From contig DASXOB010000016.1 of the NCBI GenBank assembly GCA_036494545.1, positions 620,001-684,000 on the forward strand: DNA of 64,000 nt. The letters are read 5' to 3'. The position numbers and the translations under genes were made by a program. The notes under the pieces were generated by a model. That model saw nothing but the letters and a program-made list of their open reading frames with translations, did not search any database and was not told the origin of the DNA. Positions 1 through 8,525 of the stretch are shown here, piece by piece. The stretch is from JAICXG01 sp036494545 (GTDB taxonomy: Bacteria; Verrucomicrobiota; Verrucomicrobiia; Chthoniobacterales; UBA10450). Every line of letters begins with the position of its first letter. Position 1 is the first letter of the stretch.

Positions 1-740
1 TGGCTAAAGGTGCCGTAGCTGGCGGAAATAATAATCTCAAATAAGTCGGTTCCTACCGCGAGATGGGTCGGGATGCCCAGAATATAGACCATCATCGGCA
101 TCCGAATGTAGCCTGCGCCGCCTCCGAGAAAGCCGCTGAAGAGTCCGCCAATGAAGGAAACGATAATGATTACCCAGACTGAGATTGCTTTTACCCCTGA
201 GGTCGGCAGCGAAACTACCGGCCAGAGCGGGATGCGTTGCATCGCTTTGGTCAGGCCAGCAAAAGAGGATTCATCCTTGGCATGGCGGCCTTTCTGTGCC
301 CCATCTGTTTTCGCTCGGTTCTTCTTTTGAGAGCGAACGGTGCGCGAGCTTTCCCAGACCATGAAAAGGGAAATGCTCGAGTAAATGACAATGGAAACGA
401 TGCTCACGACAAAGTCGACATTGCCCTGCCGCTTCAAATACTGAATCAGTTGCGCGCCGCATTCCGCACCCAGAATCGTTCCCGCTGCCATAATCAGGCC
501 GAGCCGAAGGTCGACGTTGCCCAAAGCGCGATGACGTTTCGCCGCCACGACTGACTTGCCGACGATATGGGCGAGGTCGGTTCCGACGGCGAAATTCCAA
601 TGCATTCCGATCGCGCGTAACGCCGGCCCCGCGATAAAGCTGCCACCCACGCCGAAGAATCCGCCCAGAATACCGATGAGAAATCCGGTCACGACCAGAT
701 AGATCGGACTGATGTCCGTCCCGGAGATCGGGAAATGCAT
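1..740 (-). CDS. TauE/SafE-family membrane exporter (3' end beyond window)
   Basis: I translated this by hand from the complement; it is open from an ATG at 738-740 to the window edge, so the C-terminus is missing. The protein starts with a hydrophobic segment and a Gly-rich stretch (GILGGFFGVGGSF). A second hydrophobic half repeats that pattern (GGLFSGFLGGGAG) together with AVGTDL, which occurs in both halves. This internal two-fold repeat is typical of the TauE/SafE (DUF81) permeases that export sulfite, sulfoacetate or related anions across the inner membrane. A charged Lys/Arg-rich loop of about 30 residues separates the halves. It is preceded, 14 bases away, by a small membrane protein gene on the same strand, so the two are probably co-transcribed. 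Substrate is not predictable from sequence. Confidence 0.85.
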   Translation of the reverse strand, partial: MHFPISGTDISPIYLVVTGFLIGILGGFFGVGGSFIAGPALRAIGMHWNFAVGTDLAHIVGKSVVAAKRHRALGNVDLRLGLIMAAGTILGAECGAQLIQYLKRQGNVDFVVSIVSIVIYSSISLFMVWESSRTVRSQKKNRAKTDGAQKGRHAKDESSFAGLTKAMQRIPLWPVVSLPTSGVKAISVWVIIIVSFIGGLFSGFLGGGAGYIRMPMMVYILGIPTHLAVGTDLFEIIISASYGTFS

Positions 741-754
741 GGCGAGAAGCGGAG

Positions 755-997
755 TCATTCCGAACGGCCGCGCAGTAGGCGGAAGAGAAAGGTCGTGACC
801 CATTCGAGGATCACGGCCTGGCCGAGGATCAGTGTGATCGCCACGATTGCATAGAGCTTGATATTTTCCTTACTTAGATGCTCGAGCCAGTCCGCGAGAA
901 AATGCAGAACGAGGAAAAAGTAAACCACGATGCCAATGGTGTAGACCACCAGCTCGATGAGAAACGACACCAGCGTCCTGCGTGTTTCGGGTTTCAT
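755..997 (-). CDS. small two-helix membrane protein, unknown function
   Basis: This 80-residue protein has two strongly hydrophobic segments, about residues 10-36 and 46-70. They are separated by a short polar loop (EHLSKENIK) and followed by a basic tail (RLLRGRSE). I do not recognise the family; similar short proteins are often called YqhA- or DUF-type membrane proteins. The ATG at 995-997 gives a basic N-terminus (MKPETRR) before the first helix, as expected for an inner-membrane protein. Its stop lies 14 bases before the start of the TauE/SafE exporter gene, which suggests co-expression and perhaps an accessory role for the exporter. That role is inference only. Confidence 0.6.
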   Translation of the reverse strand: MKPETRRTLVSFLIELVVYTIGIVVYFFLVLHFLADWLEHLSKENIKLYAIVAITLILGQAVILEWVTTFLFRLLRGRSE

Positions 998-1133
998 AAA
1001 AAGACAGGGCGCGCTTTGGGATAAAATCGAGCAAGCCAGTTTTGGCGAGGGAGCCCTTGCTCGTCAATGAGGAAAATGATTGCGCGCGTGAGGAAATTCC
1101 CTACTTTCGAGCGCCCAACTGGGCAGATTAACT

Positions 1134-1367
1134 ATGGCTGACGTCGCAAACAAATACGCTGAGAACGTAGAGGGTAAATTCTACGTCGATGACCAATGCA
1201 TCGATTGTGATCTCTGCCGCGAGACTGCCCCCGCGAATTTCAAGCGCAACGACGACGGCGGCCACTCCTACGTCTATAAGCAACCTGAATCGCCCGAGGA
1301 AGAGGCGCTCTGCAACGAGGCGAAGGAAGGTTGCCCGGTTGAGGCGATCGGAAACGACGGCGCGTAA
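1134..1367 (+). CDS. ferredoxin, single [4Fe-4S] type
   Basis: This 77-residue acidic protein carries the ferredoxin ligand pattern: C22-x2-C25-x2-C28 (CIDCDLC) and a distal C67 followed by Pro (GCPVEAI). That is the layout of a one-cluster [4Fe-4S] ferredoxin, a soluble one-electron carrier. A further Cys at 60 sits near the distal ligand and could allow cluster change or a disulfide. The length is normal for the family. It is followed by thiD, whose reading frame opens before the ferredoxin stop. No dedicated redox partner is encoded next to it, so its partner is unknown. The family call is firm; the physiological role is not. Confidence 0.9.
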   Translation: MADVANKYAENVEGKFYVDDQCIDCDLCRETAPANFKRNDDGGHSYVYKQPESPEEEALCNEAKEGCPVEAIGNDGA

Positions 1368-1381
1368 GAAGGAATCTCGAG

Positions 1382-2215
1382 ATCGACGATTCGGCAAAGA
1401 CGCCGGCCGTTGCCCTAACGATTGCCGGATCCGATTGCAGCGCCGGGGCTGGCTTGCAGGCGGACCTAAAAACCTTCGGCGCGTTCGGAGTTTTCGGGTT
1501 AACGGCGGTCACCTGTGTGGTAGCGGAGATGCCTGGGAAGGTGTCGCGAGTCGAGGGAATCAATCCGCGAAATGTGCGTGAGCAGATCGAGCTGTGCCTA
1601 ACGAATTTCCCCGTTCGAGCAATCAAGACCGGTCTGTTGTTTTCCGCCGAGATTGTCGAAACGGTGGCGAGTCTTCTCGACAAAAGAGCGAAAGGCATTC
1701 CGCTGGTGATCGATCCGGTAATGGTCGCGACAACCGGCAATGCCTTGCTCCAACCGCAAGCCATCGAATCTTATCGGAGGCGGCTTTTTCCCAGGGCTAC
1801 TCTCGTTACGCCGAACATGGCGGAAGCCGCCGCCTTGAGCGGCCGGTCGGTGCGAGATCTCGATGCAATGCGCAGCGTGGGACGGGAGTTGAGCGAAGAA
1901 TTTGGCACGTGCGTTCTGCTGAAAGGCGGACATCTAGGCGGCGAAAGCGCCGTTGATTTGCTCTTCGATGGATCGGAAGTGAAGGAATTTACAGCGCCGT
2001 TTGTCGCAGGTGTTTCCACGCATGGAACCGGTTGCACCTACTCGGCCGCAATCACCGCGGCACTGGCCCGAGGCGATCTACTCGATGAAGCGATCCAGCG
2101 CGGGAAGGACTTCGTTAGCCGCGCGATTGAACGCCATTTTGTCTGGGAGAATTCGTTAGGCGAAATCCACGCTCTCAACCACCTCTCCCCCGGCGAGTGT
2201 TTCTGTGTTCGTTAG
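1382..2215 (+). CDS. thiD: hydroxymethylpyrimidine/phosphomethylpyrimidine kinase, apparent ATC start
   Basis: ThiD phosphorylates HMP and HMP-P with ATP in thiamine pyrimidine synthesis. The protein shows the N-terminal pyrimidine-binding motif TIAGSDCSAGAGLQADLK, the DPVMVATTG block, TPNMAEAAAL, LLKGGH, and the C-terminal anion-hole/catalytic motif HGTGCTYSAAI. The open frame begins after a TGA at 1340-1342 and contains no ATG, GTG or TTG until TTG 1454. That TTG lies inside the conserved Gly-rich motif and would remove part of the active site. An AAGGA at 1369-1373 stands 8 bases before an in-frame ATC at 1382, giving a 277-residue protein of normal family length. I therefore place the start there, provisionally. 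The stop TAG overlaps the rnc stop on the other strand by sharing one TCGTTAGG motif. Confidence 0.85.
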   Translation: MDDSAKTPAVALTIAGSDCSAGAGLQADLKTFGAFGVFGLTAVTCVVAEMPGKVSRVEGINPRNVREQIELCLTNFPVRAIKTGLLFSAEIVETVASLLDKRAKGIPLVIDPVMVATTGNALLQPQAIESYRRRLFPRATLVTPNMAEAAALSGRSVRDLDAMRSVGRELSEEFGTCVLLKGGHLGGESAVDLLFDGSEVKEFTAPFVAGVSTHGTGCTYSAAITAALARGDLLDEAIQRGKDFVSRAIERHFVWENSLGEIHALNHLSPGECFCVR

Positions 2216-2922
2216 GGCAGGGTTTGCGAGTCTCTCGTTTCCCAGGGCCGTTTCTTTAAGGCCAGCAGTGCGGCGGCTGTTTCCGCCTGCTTTTTGCTTC
2301 GTCCATTCCCTTCCCCCAGCACCTGATTTTCCCAGACCACGCGCACGAAGAAAATTCGCTCGTGCTCCCGTCCCTGTTGCGAAATCAGCTCATAAACCGG
2401 GGCGCGTGGCGAGATTGCCTGGAGCAATTCCTGCAGCTGCCCCTTCGGATTCACCTCCAATGGTTCTTCCTCCAGCTGCTCGAGATCGTCTCGCGTTTCT
2501 TCCAGAATAAAGCGGCGAGCCGTCTCCAGCCCCGCGTCGAGGTAGATGGCACCGAGCAGTGCTTCGAAAGCGTCCCCCAGCGTCGATGCGCGCTGTCGCC
2601 CGCCGCTCGCTTCTTCGCCACGACCCATGAAAAGATGCTGGCCAAGACCGAGCGCCGCAGCGCGAATCTTGAGCGACTCCCGTGAGACGAGTCGCGAGCG
2701 CCGCGTCGTCAGGCGACCTTCGCCTGCTTCACCATAGCGCGCGAAGAGATACTCCGTAATGACCAACTGCAGGACTGCGTCGCCGAGAAATTCCAAACGC
2801 TGATTATCGAACTGTGCGCTCTGTTTCTCGTGTGTCACACTCGGATGGGTAAGTGCCTCCGTGAGCAGTCGCTTGTTGCGGAACTGATAGCGAATGCGTT
2901 CCTCAAGCGGATGCAGAGACAT
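2212..2922 (-). CDS. rnc: ribonuclease III
   Basis: RNase III cleaves double-stranded RNA in rRNA and mRNA maturation. The catalytic domain carries the family signature NQRLEFLGDAVL at residues 40-51, with acidic metal ligands E44 and D48. A second acidic cluster lies in STLGDAFEALLGAIYLD near residue 115. A C-terminal double-stranded RNA binding domain follows (NPKGQLQELLQ through GRSKKQAETAAALLAL). At 236 residues it is full length. It is convergent with thiD, and the two 3' ends overlap by four bases. The S41-like gene and purD lie upstream on the same strand, with only 6 bases between the S41-like stop and this ATG, so the three probably form one transcript. Confidence 0.96.
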   Translation of the reverse strand: MSLHPLEERIRYQFRNKRLLTEALTHPSVTHEKQSAQFDNQRLEFLGDAVLQLVITEYLFARYGEAGEGRLTTRRSRLVSRESLKIRAAALGLGQHLFMGRGEEASGGRQRASTLGDAFEALLGAIYLDAGLETARRFILEETRDDLEQLEEEPLEVNPKGQLQELLQAISPRAPVYELISQQGREHERIFFVRVVWENQVLGEGNGRSKKQAETAAALLALKKRPWETRDSQTLP

Positions 2923-2928
2923 ATTCTC

Positions 2929-3981
2929 TCAGGGGGACCGGCCAGTTTGTCTCTCATAAACCTCGATCGAAGTCACGAGATCGACGCCACGCTGCAGAAC
3001 TGGGTCGTGCAGCGAGGACTTTTCCCCGCTCCTGCCTTGTCTTTGTGCCGCTTCTATCTCAGGATTTGTCCCGGCGACGAGAGCGGCTTCATTCAAATGC
3101 GGCTGATCGGTTTCGAAGACAGACGTCGCCACCCCTTTCGTTAGGCTCTGCTGAAAGATTTGGTGCTTTACGTCCGGTGACAGATTTACGGCCAGGTCAG
3201 GTTTTAACCCAGTGGGAATCCGTGGCTCGCCTTCCGGCAAAACTGCCTCCGCCGTCGCTATGCGCAGCACTTTTCCGCTCGGCAGCGACTGATCGGAATA
3301 ATCGACCGCGCGTCCAGCCGTCTTCTCACCGACGACGATCGAGCCGTGAACTGTGCGCAGTGCCGCCGCGAGCACTTCGGTCGCGCCGGCTGTATCTCCA
3401 TCGACCAGGAGAATGATTAGACCTACGTAGAGTGGCGCTGTTTCCGAGACAAAATTCTTCGGCCTGCTCTGCGAAGGTCCTTGCAATGAGAAGAGTGGTC
3501 GGCCCTTTGGCAAAAACCGGTTTGCAAATTGCGCTGCGCCCTCGTAATCGCTCGTCTCGACGCTGCCGCGGAGGTCGAGAATGATGGCGTCGACCTTCTT
3601 TCCAGCCAATCCCCGCAACGTCGTATCGAGTTCCTGGAGTTGCGCGCGACTCAAATCGCCCGGTCGCAAATAGCCGATGTGACCGCCGATGATCTCGCGG
3701 TAGAATGGGGCCGGCGATGCTTTGGGTGACGCGCGACCGGGCAAAAGCGTCACGCCGTTACCAAGCCGGTCGAGCAGGCCGGCAAGAGTCGCGCGCTTCA
3801 ACTCCGTATCGTCAAGCGCCTGCGGGTTGAGATAGTTTTCCCGGATAAGCGGAATTGCCCGCTCCAGATCCGCCGTCGTCAGGCTATCGATGAGCGGAGT
3901 TGGTGAAGGTGAGGGGGATTGGCCGTAGGCCGTGAGGCAAAAAAGAATCGTTAGGCTAGCGCTGAGGACCGGACGCTGCAT
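2929..3981 (-). CDS. secreted S41-peptidase-like protein lacking catalytic Ser and Lys
   Basis: I chose the internal ATG at 3979-3981 because it starts a clean signal peptide (MQRPVLSASLTILFCLTAYG), followed by a SPSPSPTP linker typical of secreted proteins in this window. The longer frame from 4020 would overlap purD more deeply. The middle and C-terminal parts follow the S41 (C-terminal processing protease) fold: YLRPGDL, the strand IILDLRG, LVDGDTAGATEVLAAAL, and VVGEKTAGR. In active members the third block reads SASASE with the nucleophilic Ser in its centre, and the last block carries the catalytic Lys. Here the Ser position is Gly (about residue 199) and the Lys is Arg (about 224). No PDZ domain is apparent between the linker and the core. 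It is probably a binding protein or pseudoenzyme. Alignment by eye, so the residue mapping is inference. Confidence 0.75.
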   Translation of the reverse strand: MQRPVLSASLTILFCLTAYGQSPSPSPTPLIDSLTTADLERAIPLIRENYLNPQALDDTELKRATLAGLLDRLGNGVTLLPGRASPKASPAPFYREIIGGHIGYLRPGDLSRAQLQELDTTLRGLAGKKVDAIILDLRGSVETSDYEGAAQFANRFLPKGRPLFSLQGPSQSRPKNFVSETAPLYVGLIILLVDGDTAGATEVLAAALRTVHGSIVVGEKTAGRAVDYSDQSLPSGKVLRIATAEAVLPEGEPRIPTGLKPDLAVNLSPDVKHQIFQQSLTKGVATSVFETDQPHLNEAALVAGTNPEIEAAQRQGRSGEKSSLHDPVLQRGVDLVTSIEVYERQTGRSP

Positions 3982-5266
3982 CTGTCGGCTCGACCTTAGC
4001 TCCAACTGCGGCAAGAGCAATGTCGCGCCGGTAATGACAGCCTTCGAAATGAATCCTGCTCACTGCCGAGTAGGCCAGGTCGCGCGCTGCTGCCATCGTC
4101 TCCCCTAAAGCGGTCACGGCGAGGACGCGTCCGCCATTCGTGACCACCGCGTCTTTTTCGCGCCGCGTTCCCGCGTGAAAGATTTGGATGTCCTTCATCT
4201 TCGCGCACTGTTCCAACCCAGAGATTTCTTTCCCCTTCACCACATTGCCCGGATAGCCGGCAGACGACATCACAACCGTGACAGCTGCTCGCGGATCGAG
4301 CTGGATTTTCGTCTCGCCGATGCGTCCGTCGATCGTTGCTTCGAGTAATGGCAGGAGGTCGCCTTTCAAACGCGGCAGGATGACCTGCGTTTCCGGATCT
4401 CCGAACCGGCAGTTAAATTCCAAAACGCGCGCGTTCTGCCCGTCGACCATCAGGCCAGGGAAAAGTAATCCGGAGAAGTGAATCTTTTCCTGCGCCAATG
4501 CATGCAGCAGCGGCCGCATGATTTTGTCCTCAAAGTCGCGTCCCAGCTGCGACGTCCAAAGCGCTGCCGGACTGCATGCACCCATGCCACCGGTGTTCGG
4601 GCCCTCATTGCCGTCGTGCAGCCGCTTGTGATCGCAGGCTGTGCCAAGGACCTGAAACTGTTCACCAGTGACGAAGGCATGGAGCGAACATTCCCAACCC
4701 TCGAGAAATTCTTCGATCAAGAGTCGCGCCCCAGCCTCGCCGAAACGTCGACGATCAATCATATCGCTGATTGCGTCGTTGGCGCTCTGTGGATCAGGCG
4801 CGACGATCACACCTTTGCCCGCGGCCAGACCATCTGCCTTGATGACGATCGGGAAGTGCAACTTCTCCGCAAAACGGCAGGCTTTGCGACTGTCGTCGAA
4901 CACCCCCGCCATCGCGGTTGGAATACTCGCGCGACGCATGATGTTCTTCGCGAAAACCTTCGAAGCCTCGAGCCGCGCGGCTGACCTTGTTGGACCAAAG
5001 ATGCGAAGATTCGCCCTTCGAAAATGATCAACTAACCCGAGGGCGAGCGGATCATCCGGGCCGACGACGGTGAGATCGATTCTCCTCTCCGTCGCAAAGC
5101 GAAGGAGCCCGTCGAAGTCGTCCACGCGGATGGGGATGTTCTCGCCCAGCTCTTCGGTGCCGGCATTTCCAGGCGCGCAGAAAATCGTCTCGACCTGCGA
5201 CGATTGGCGAAGCTTCCAAACCAGCGCGTGTTCGCGTCCGCCGCTCCCAATGAGCAACAGCTTCAT
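3956..5266 (-). CDS. purD: phosphoribosylamine-glycine ligase
   Basis: PurD (GAR synthetase) joins phosphoribosylamine and glycine with ATP, the second step of purine synthesis. The 436-residue protein starts MKLLLIGSGGREHALVWKL, the classic N-terminal motif. It has the ATP-grasp core with FPIVIKADGLAAGKGV, the metal-binding block LEFNCRFGDPETQ, and the C-terminal domain. Length and motif order are normal. The start at 5264-5266 is right at the conserved N-terminus. About 250 bases separate it from the divergent HxlR regulator. Its stop overlaps the start of the S41-like gene, so these are probably translated from one message. Confidence 0.97.
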   Translation of the reverse strand: MKLLLIGSGGREHALVWKLRQSSQVETIFCAPGNAGTEELGENIPIRVDDFDGLLRFATERRIDLTVVGPDDPLALGLVDHFRRANLRIFGPTRSAARLEASKVFAKNIMRRASIPTAMAGVFDDSRKACRFAEKLHFPIVIKADGLAAGKGVIVAPDPQSANDAISDMIDRRRFGEAGARLLIEEFLEGWECSLHAFVTGEQFQVLGTACDHKRLHDGNEGPNTGGMGACSPAALWTSQLGRDFEDKIMRPLLHALAQEKIHFSGLLFPGLMVDGQNARVLEFNCRFGDPETQVILPRLKGDLLPLLEATIDGRIGETKIQLDPRAAVTVVMSSAGYPGNVVKGKEISGLEQCAKMKDIQIFHAGTRREKDAVVTNGGRVLAVTALGETMAAARDLAYSAVSRIHFEGCHYRRDIALAAVGAKVEPTDAASGPQR

Positions 5267-5514
5267 GCGCGCGGTCGCTGATCTTTTCCAATAGCCATAC
5301 TTGCGTCGTCTCCACGCTCAGCAACTCGCACATCCGATAGGGCGGGCGGGCGCTGAGTCCGAGGAGACACGCAGGGGATGAGGCTTAACAGCTTTTGTTT
5401 TTTTTCCAAGCAAAAAATCGTCCGGCAGGGGACCAGCCGTTTGGATCGCTACAGGCTATGCGGAAAGTTACTCTCCGTTTGCGCCTGCCTTTAATCTCCG
5501 CTAAAGGAAAAGCC

Positions 5515-5913
5515 ATGCCTCTGCGGCGCGCCTCAGGCCCTTCGGTCATGAATGCGCACTGTCTCTCTCGCGTCGTCCTCAGCCGCATTGCCGACAAATG
5601 GACGGCACTTATCATTCACGTGCTTGCCACCGGCACGCGCCGTTATGCCGAGTTGCGACGTGAGATCGGTGGCATTTCGCAAAAGATGCTCACGCAAACA
5701 CTGCGCAGTCTGGAACGCGATGGCCTCGTTAGTCGCAAAGTGCATCCGGTTGTTCCACCGAAGGTGGAGTACGCACTCACACCGCTTGGGAGAACGCTGA
5801 TCGAGCCGCTGCGTGCCATCTGTTGCTGGTCGGAAAAACATCTTCCGCAACTGGAAGCGAATCGAGCCCGGGCGCGCTCGCTCGCTTCCGATGGTGCGAT
5901 CGGGCCTCGTTAG
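5515..5913 (+). CDS. HxlR-family winged-helix regulator
   Basis: HxlR regulators are MarR-like dimeric winged-helix proteins that often sense redox or electrophile stress through an N-terminal Cys. This one has the conserved Cys (NAHCLSRVVL), the DKWTALIIHVL helix, the recognition region GISQKMLTQTLRSLERDGLV, and the wing VPPKVEYALTPLG. The open frame extends upstream to 5395, but the ATG at 5515 has an AAAGGA ribosome site at 5503-5508 and yields 132 residues, which fits the family. The stop TAG at 5911-5913 lies inside a TCGTTAGGC motif. The antiporter gene follows after 21 bases, so it is the obvious candidate target and operon partner. Confidence 0.88.
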   Translation: MPLRRASGPSVMNAHCLSRVVLSRIADKWTALIIHVLATGTRRYAELRREIGGISQKMLTQTLRSLERDGLVSRKVHPVVPPKVEYALTPLGRTLIEPLRAICCWSEKHLPQLEANRARARSLASDGAIGPR

Positions 5914-5934
5914 GCAAGCCTCGCCTTCTCGCTC

Positions 5935-7515
5935 ATGCACCACGCCGAACCTGTCGTGCTGTTGCTCGTGCTCGTGGCCGGGCTTGTCGTGCTTGCAAAT
6001 AAATGGGCGATTCCGTATCCGGTGGTTCTCGTCCTTGGCGGGCTTGCGTTGAGCTTTGTCCCGTTTCTTCCCATCATTCGACTAGATCCGGATCTCGTTC
6101 TCTTCCTCTTTCTCCCGCCGCTGCTTTATCCGGCCGCACTCTTCGCTTCCTGGCGGGATTTCCGACGCAATTTGCGGGCGATCCTCTTTCTCGCCATCGG
6201 GCTTGTGCTCGCCACGACTACGGTTGTTGCCTGGGTAGCGCATTCATTCATTGTCGGCTTGCCTTGGGCGGCGGCCTTTGCTCTCGGCGCAATTGTTTCA
6301 CCGCCCGACGCGATCGCAGCGGAAGCGGTCTTGAAACGTCTGCGCGTTCCGGTGCGCATTCAGGCAATCCTGAGCGGGGAGAGCCTGGTCAATGACGCGA
6401 CTGCGCTTGTCGCTTATCAATTTGCGGTGGCCGCAATGGTGACCGGCCGCTTTTCGTTAGGCACGGCCAGCCTGCGTTTCGTCCTGGTTGGCGTGGGCGG
6501 CGTCGCGTTCGGCTTGCTCGTCGGCCTAATCATGCGCTGGGTGCACCGGAATCTCGACAATACGCCAGTCCAAGTCACGCTTTCGCTCCTCACACCCTTT
6601 GCGGCTTATCTTCTTGCTGAGCGCCTTGCGGTTTCGGGCGTGCTCGCCACCGTGGCGGCCGGCGTTTATCTGGGTTGGCACTCGACTTCGTATTCAGTCA
6701 GTTTCCGTCTTCAGGCGCAGATCTTTTGGGAAATAGTCGCCTTTCTCCTCAACGGGTTCATCTTCATCATGCTCGGGCTGCAACTCCCCGGCATCCTGCA
6801 TAACCTGAGTAGCGAGCCGCTCTCTCGCCTAACGACCTACGGCCTGCTTGTCAGCGGCACGGTGGTGCTAGTGCGCATCGTTTGGGTTTTTGTTGCCACT
6901 TCGGTCTCGCGCCGGCTGAGCCCAACGATTCGCGGGCGCGATCCGGCTCCGCCCTGGCAGCAAATCGTCGTCCTTGCCTGGGCAGGAATGCGCGGCGTTG
7001 TGTCGCTCGCGGCCGCGTTCGCGCTCCCCATTTTTCTCGCCAATGGCCAGGCTTTTCCCGGACGAAGCCTCATCCTTTTTCTTACCTTCTGCGTTATCCT
7101 CACCACGCTCGTCTTTCAGGGACTCACGCTCCCAGTGCTCATTCGCAAGCTTGGCATCGAAGACGATGGACAGGTCGACGAGGAGGAACGCCGGGCGCGT
7201 TTGCAGGCAAACGACGCCGCAGTCGATTTCATCGAACAAAAAGCGCTCGAGGAAAAAATTGCCGAGGACGTGATGGAGCGGGTGCGGGCGGAATACTGCG
7301 ATCGGATCGAGCAGTTGACCGTTTGTCGCGAGCAGGCTGGAAACCCGGGAGGCGTCATCAGCACGCCGGCCTATCAACGCCTGCAACAAGCGGCGCTGCA
7401 GGTTGAGCGTCGAACCATCATCTCTTTGCGTGATTCGCATGAAATCAACGACGAAGCGCTCCGTCGCATCCAACGCGACCTCGATTTGGCCGAAGCCCGG
7501 CTTACCGGCACCTAA
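5935..7515 (+). CDS. Na+/H+ antiporter, CPA1 family
   Basis: This 526-residue inner-membrane protein has about 12 hydrophobic segments over residues 5-410 and a charged cytoplasmic tail of about 110 residues, predicted helical. Family motifs include SPPDAIAAEAVLKRLRVP, the ion-binding block GESLVNDATALVAYQ (with the Asn-Asp pair used for cation exchange), and AGMRGVVSLAAAFALP. These match bacterial CPA1 exchangers (YjcE/NhaP type), which expel Na+ in exchange for H+. The gene lies 21 bases after the HxlR regulator. The stop TAA at 7513-7515 sits in a one-mismatch copy of the GCCTAACGA motif, and exact copies lie at 6454 and 6827. Confidence 0.92.
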   Translation: MHHAEPVVLLLVLVAGLVVLANKWAIPYPVVLVLGGLALSFVPFLPIIRLDPDLVLFLFLPPLLYPAALFASWRDFRRNLRAILFLAIGLVLATTTVVAWVAHSFIVGLPWAAAFALGAIVSPPDAIAAEAVLKRLRVPVRIQAILSGESLVNDATALVAYQFAVAAMVTGRFSLGTASLRFVLVGVGGVAFGLLVGLIMRWVHRNLDNTPVQVTLSLLTPFAAYLLAERLAVSGVLATVAAGVYLGWHSTSYSVSFRLQAQIFWEIVAFLLNGFIFIMLGLQLPGILHNLSSEPLSRLTTYGLLVSGTVVLVRIVWVFVATSVSRRLSPTIRGRDPAPPWQQIVVLAWAGMRGVVSLAAAFALPIFLANGQAFPGRSLILFLTFCVILTTLVFQGLTLPVLIRKLGIEDDGQVDEEERRARLQANDAAVDFIEQKALEEKIAEDVMERVRAEYCDRIEQLTVCREQAGNPGGVISTPAYQRLQQAALQVERRTIISLRDSHEINDEALRRIQRDLDLAEARLTGT

Positions 7516-7592
7516 CGAACGCGCGTTCTGTCGAAACACCCGGATTTACTTGCCATGCCCGGCCATACTTATTAACTGATCGTTCCAACCTG

Positions 7593-8396
7593 ATGACTTC
7601 TGCTGAAAGTACTTTGCCAGAGCGATCGTTCGGCCAAACAATGCGGGCGGACGTTTGGTGGGCGCAACCGCTGGCTGTGTTTCTCGGGCTGAGCGCGTTT
7701 ATCGTTTATTCGACCTGGGCCGCTCTCCAGGGAACCAATTACTACTTCGGCCCTTATCTTTCGCCTTTCTATTCGCCGGAGGTTTTCGGTTCATCACCCC
7801 ACAGCTGGTTCGGACCAAAACCAGTCTGGTGGCCGGCCTGGCTTATCTTTTCACCTGCGCTGCTTGTCCTCTGGGCTCCGGGCGGATTTCGGCTCACCTG
7901 TTATTATTATCGTGGCGCCTATTACAAGGCCTTCTGGGCCGATCCGCCCGCCTGCACGGTGGGCGAGCCGCGCAAGACTTATCTCGGCGAGCGCTCCTTT
8001 CCGCTCATCATGCAGAATGTGCACCGATATTTCCTCTACCTTGCACTCCTTTTCCTGTTCGTCTTGCTGCACGACGTCTGGCGCGCGCTTTGGTTCTACA
8101 ATCCAACCACTGGAACGAGTTCGTTAGGCATCGGCGTGGGAACCGTTGTTCTGGCAATCAACGTCGTTCTCCTCGGTGGCTATACCTTCGGGTGCCATTC
8201 ATTGCGCCATTTGGTCGGCGGTTTTCTCGATCAATTCTCCAAATCACCCACCTCCTATCGCTGCTACGCCTGCGTCGGCTGCTTCAACCGCCGGCACATG
8301 CTCTGGGCCTGGATGAGCCTCTTCTGGGTTGCCTTCTCCGATATCTACGTGCGGCTTTGCTCGTTAGGCATTTGGCAAGATTGGCGATTTTTCTAG
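7593..8396 (+). CDS. succinate dehydrogenase membrane anchor, large single-subunit type
   Basis: The 267-residue protein has about five membrane segments (near residues 26-44, 80-97, 143-162, 179-199 and 236-255). It lies directly upstream of the flavoprotein and iron-sulfur subunits. It is not the usual pair of small SdhC/SdhD anchors. The arrangement (one large anchor, then SdhA, then SdhB) resembles the mycobacterial Sdh1 operon. It is rich in possible metal ligands: H144 and H160 in one helix, C201-H202 and H206 after another, and C224-x2-C227-x2-C230-x4-H235. As I recall, mycobacterial Sdh1 has a membrane-embedded Rieske-type cluster, and these Cys/His pairs could serve the same purpose. 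The anchor role rests on gene order and topology. Exact TCGTTAGGC copies encode Ser-Leu-Gly at two places. Confidence 0.7.
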   Translation: MTSAESTLPERSFGQTMRADVWWAQPLAVFLGLSAFIVYSTWAALQGTNYYFGPYLSPFYSPEVFGSSPHSWFGPKPVWWPAWLIFSPALLVLWAPGGFRLTCYYYRGAYYKAFWADPPACTVGEPRKTYLGERSFPLIMQNVHRYFLYLALLFLFVLLHDVWRALWFYNPTTGTSSLGIGVGTVVLAINVVLLGGYTFGCHSLRHLVGGFLDQFSKSPTSYRCYACVGCFNRRHMLWAWMSLFWVAFSDIYVRLCSLGIWQDWRFF

Positions 8397-8525
8397 ATCG
8401 CTTGGCGCGAGCCGAAGCGGCAGATTCTTGCATGAGGACGCAGATAACAACGAAAGTTAGGCGTTGCACAAAAGGTGTGAGAACGCTTTAACCCGTCAAC
8501 ACTTTTCCGCTCAACGCACTACACC

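Noticed and set aside
237..600. Two overlapping open frames of about 105 residues on opposite strands
   Set aside because: The real gene is the partial TauE/SafE exporter in a third frame of the minus strand, which has membrane segments and family motifs.
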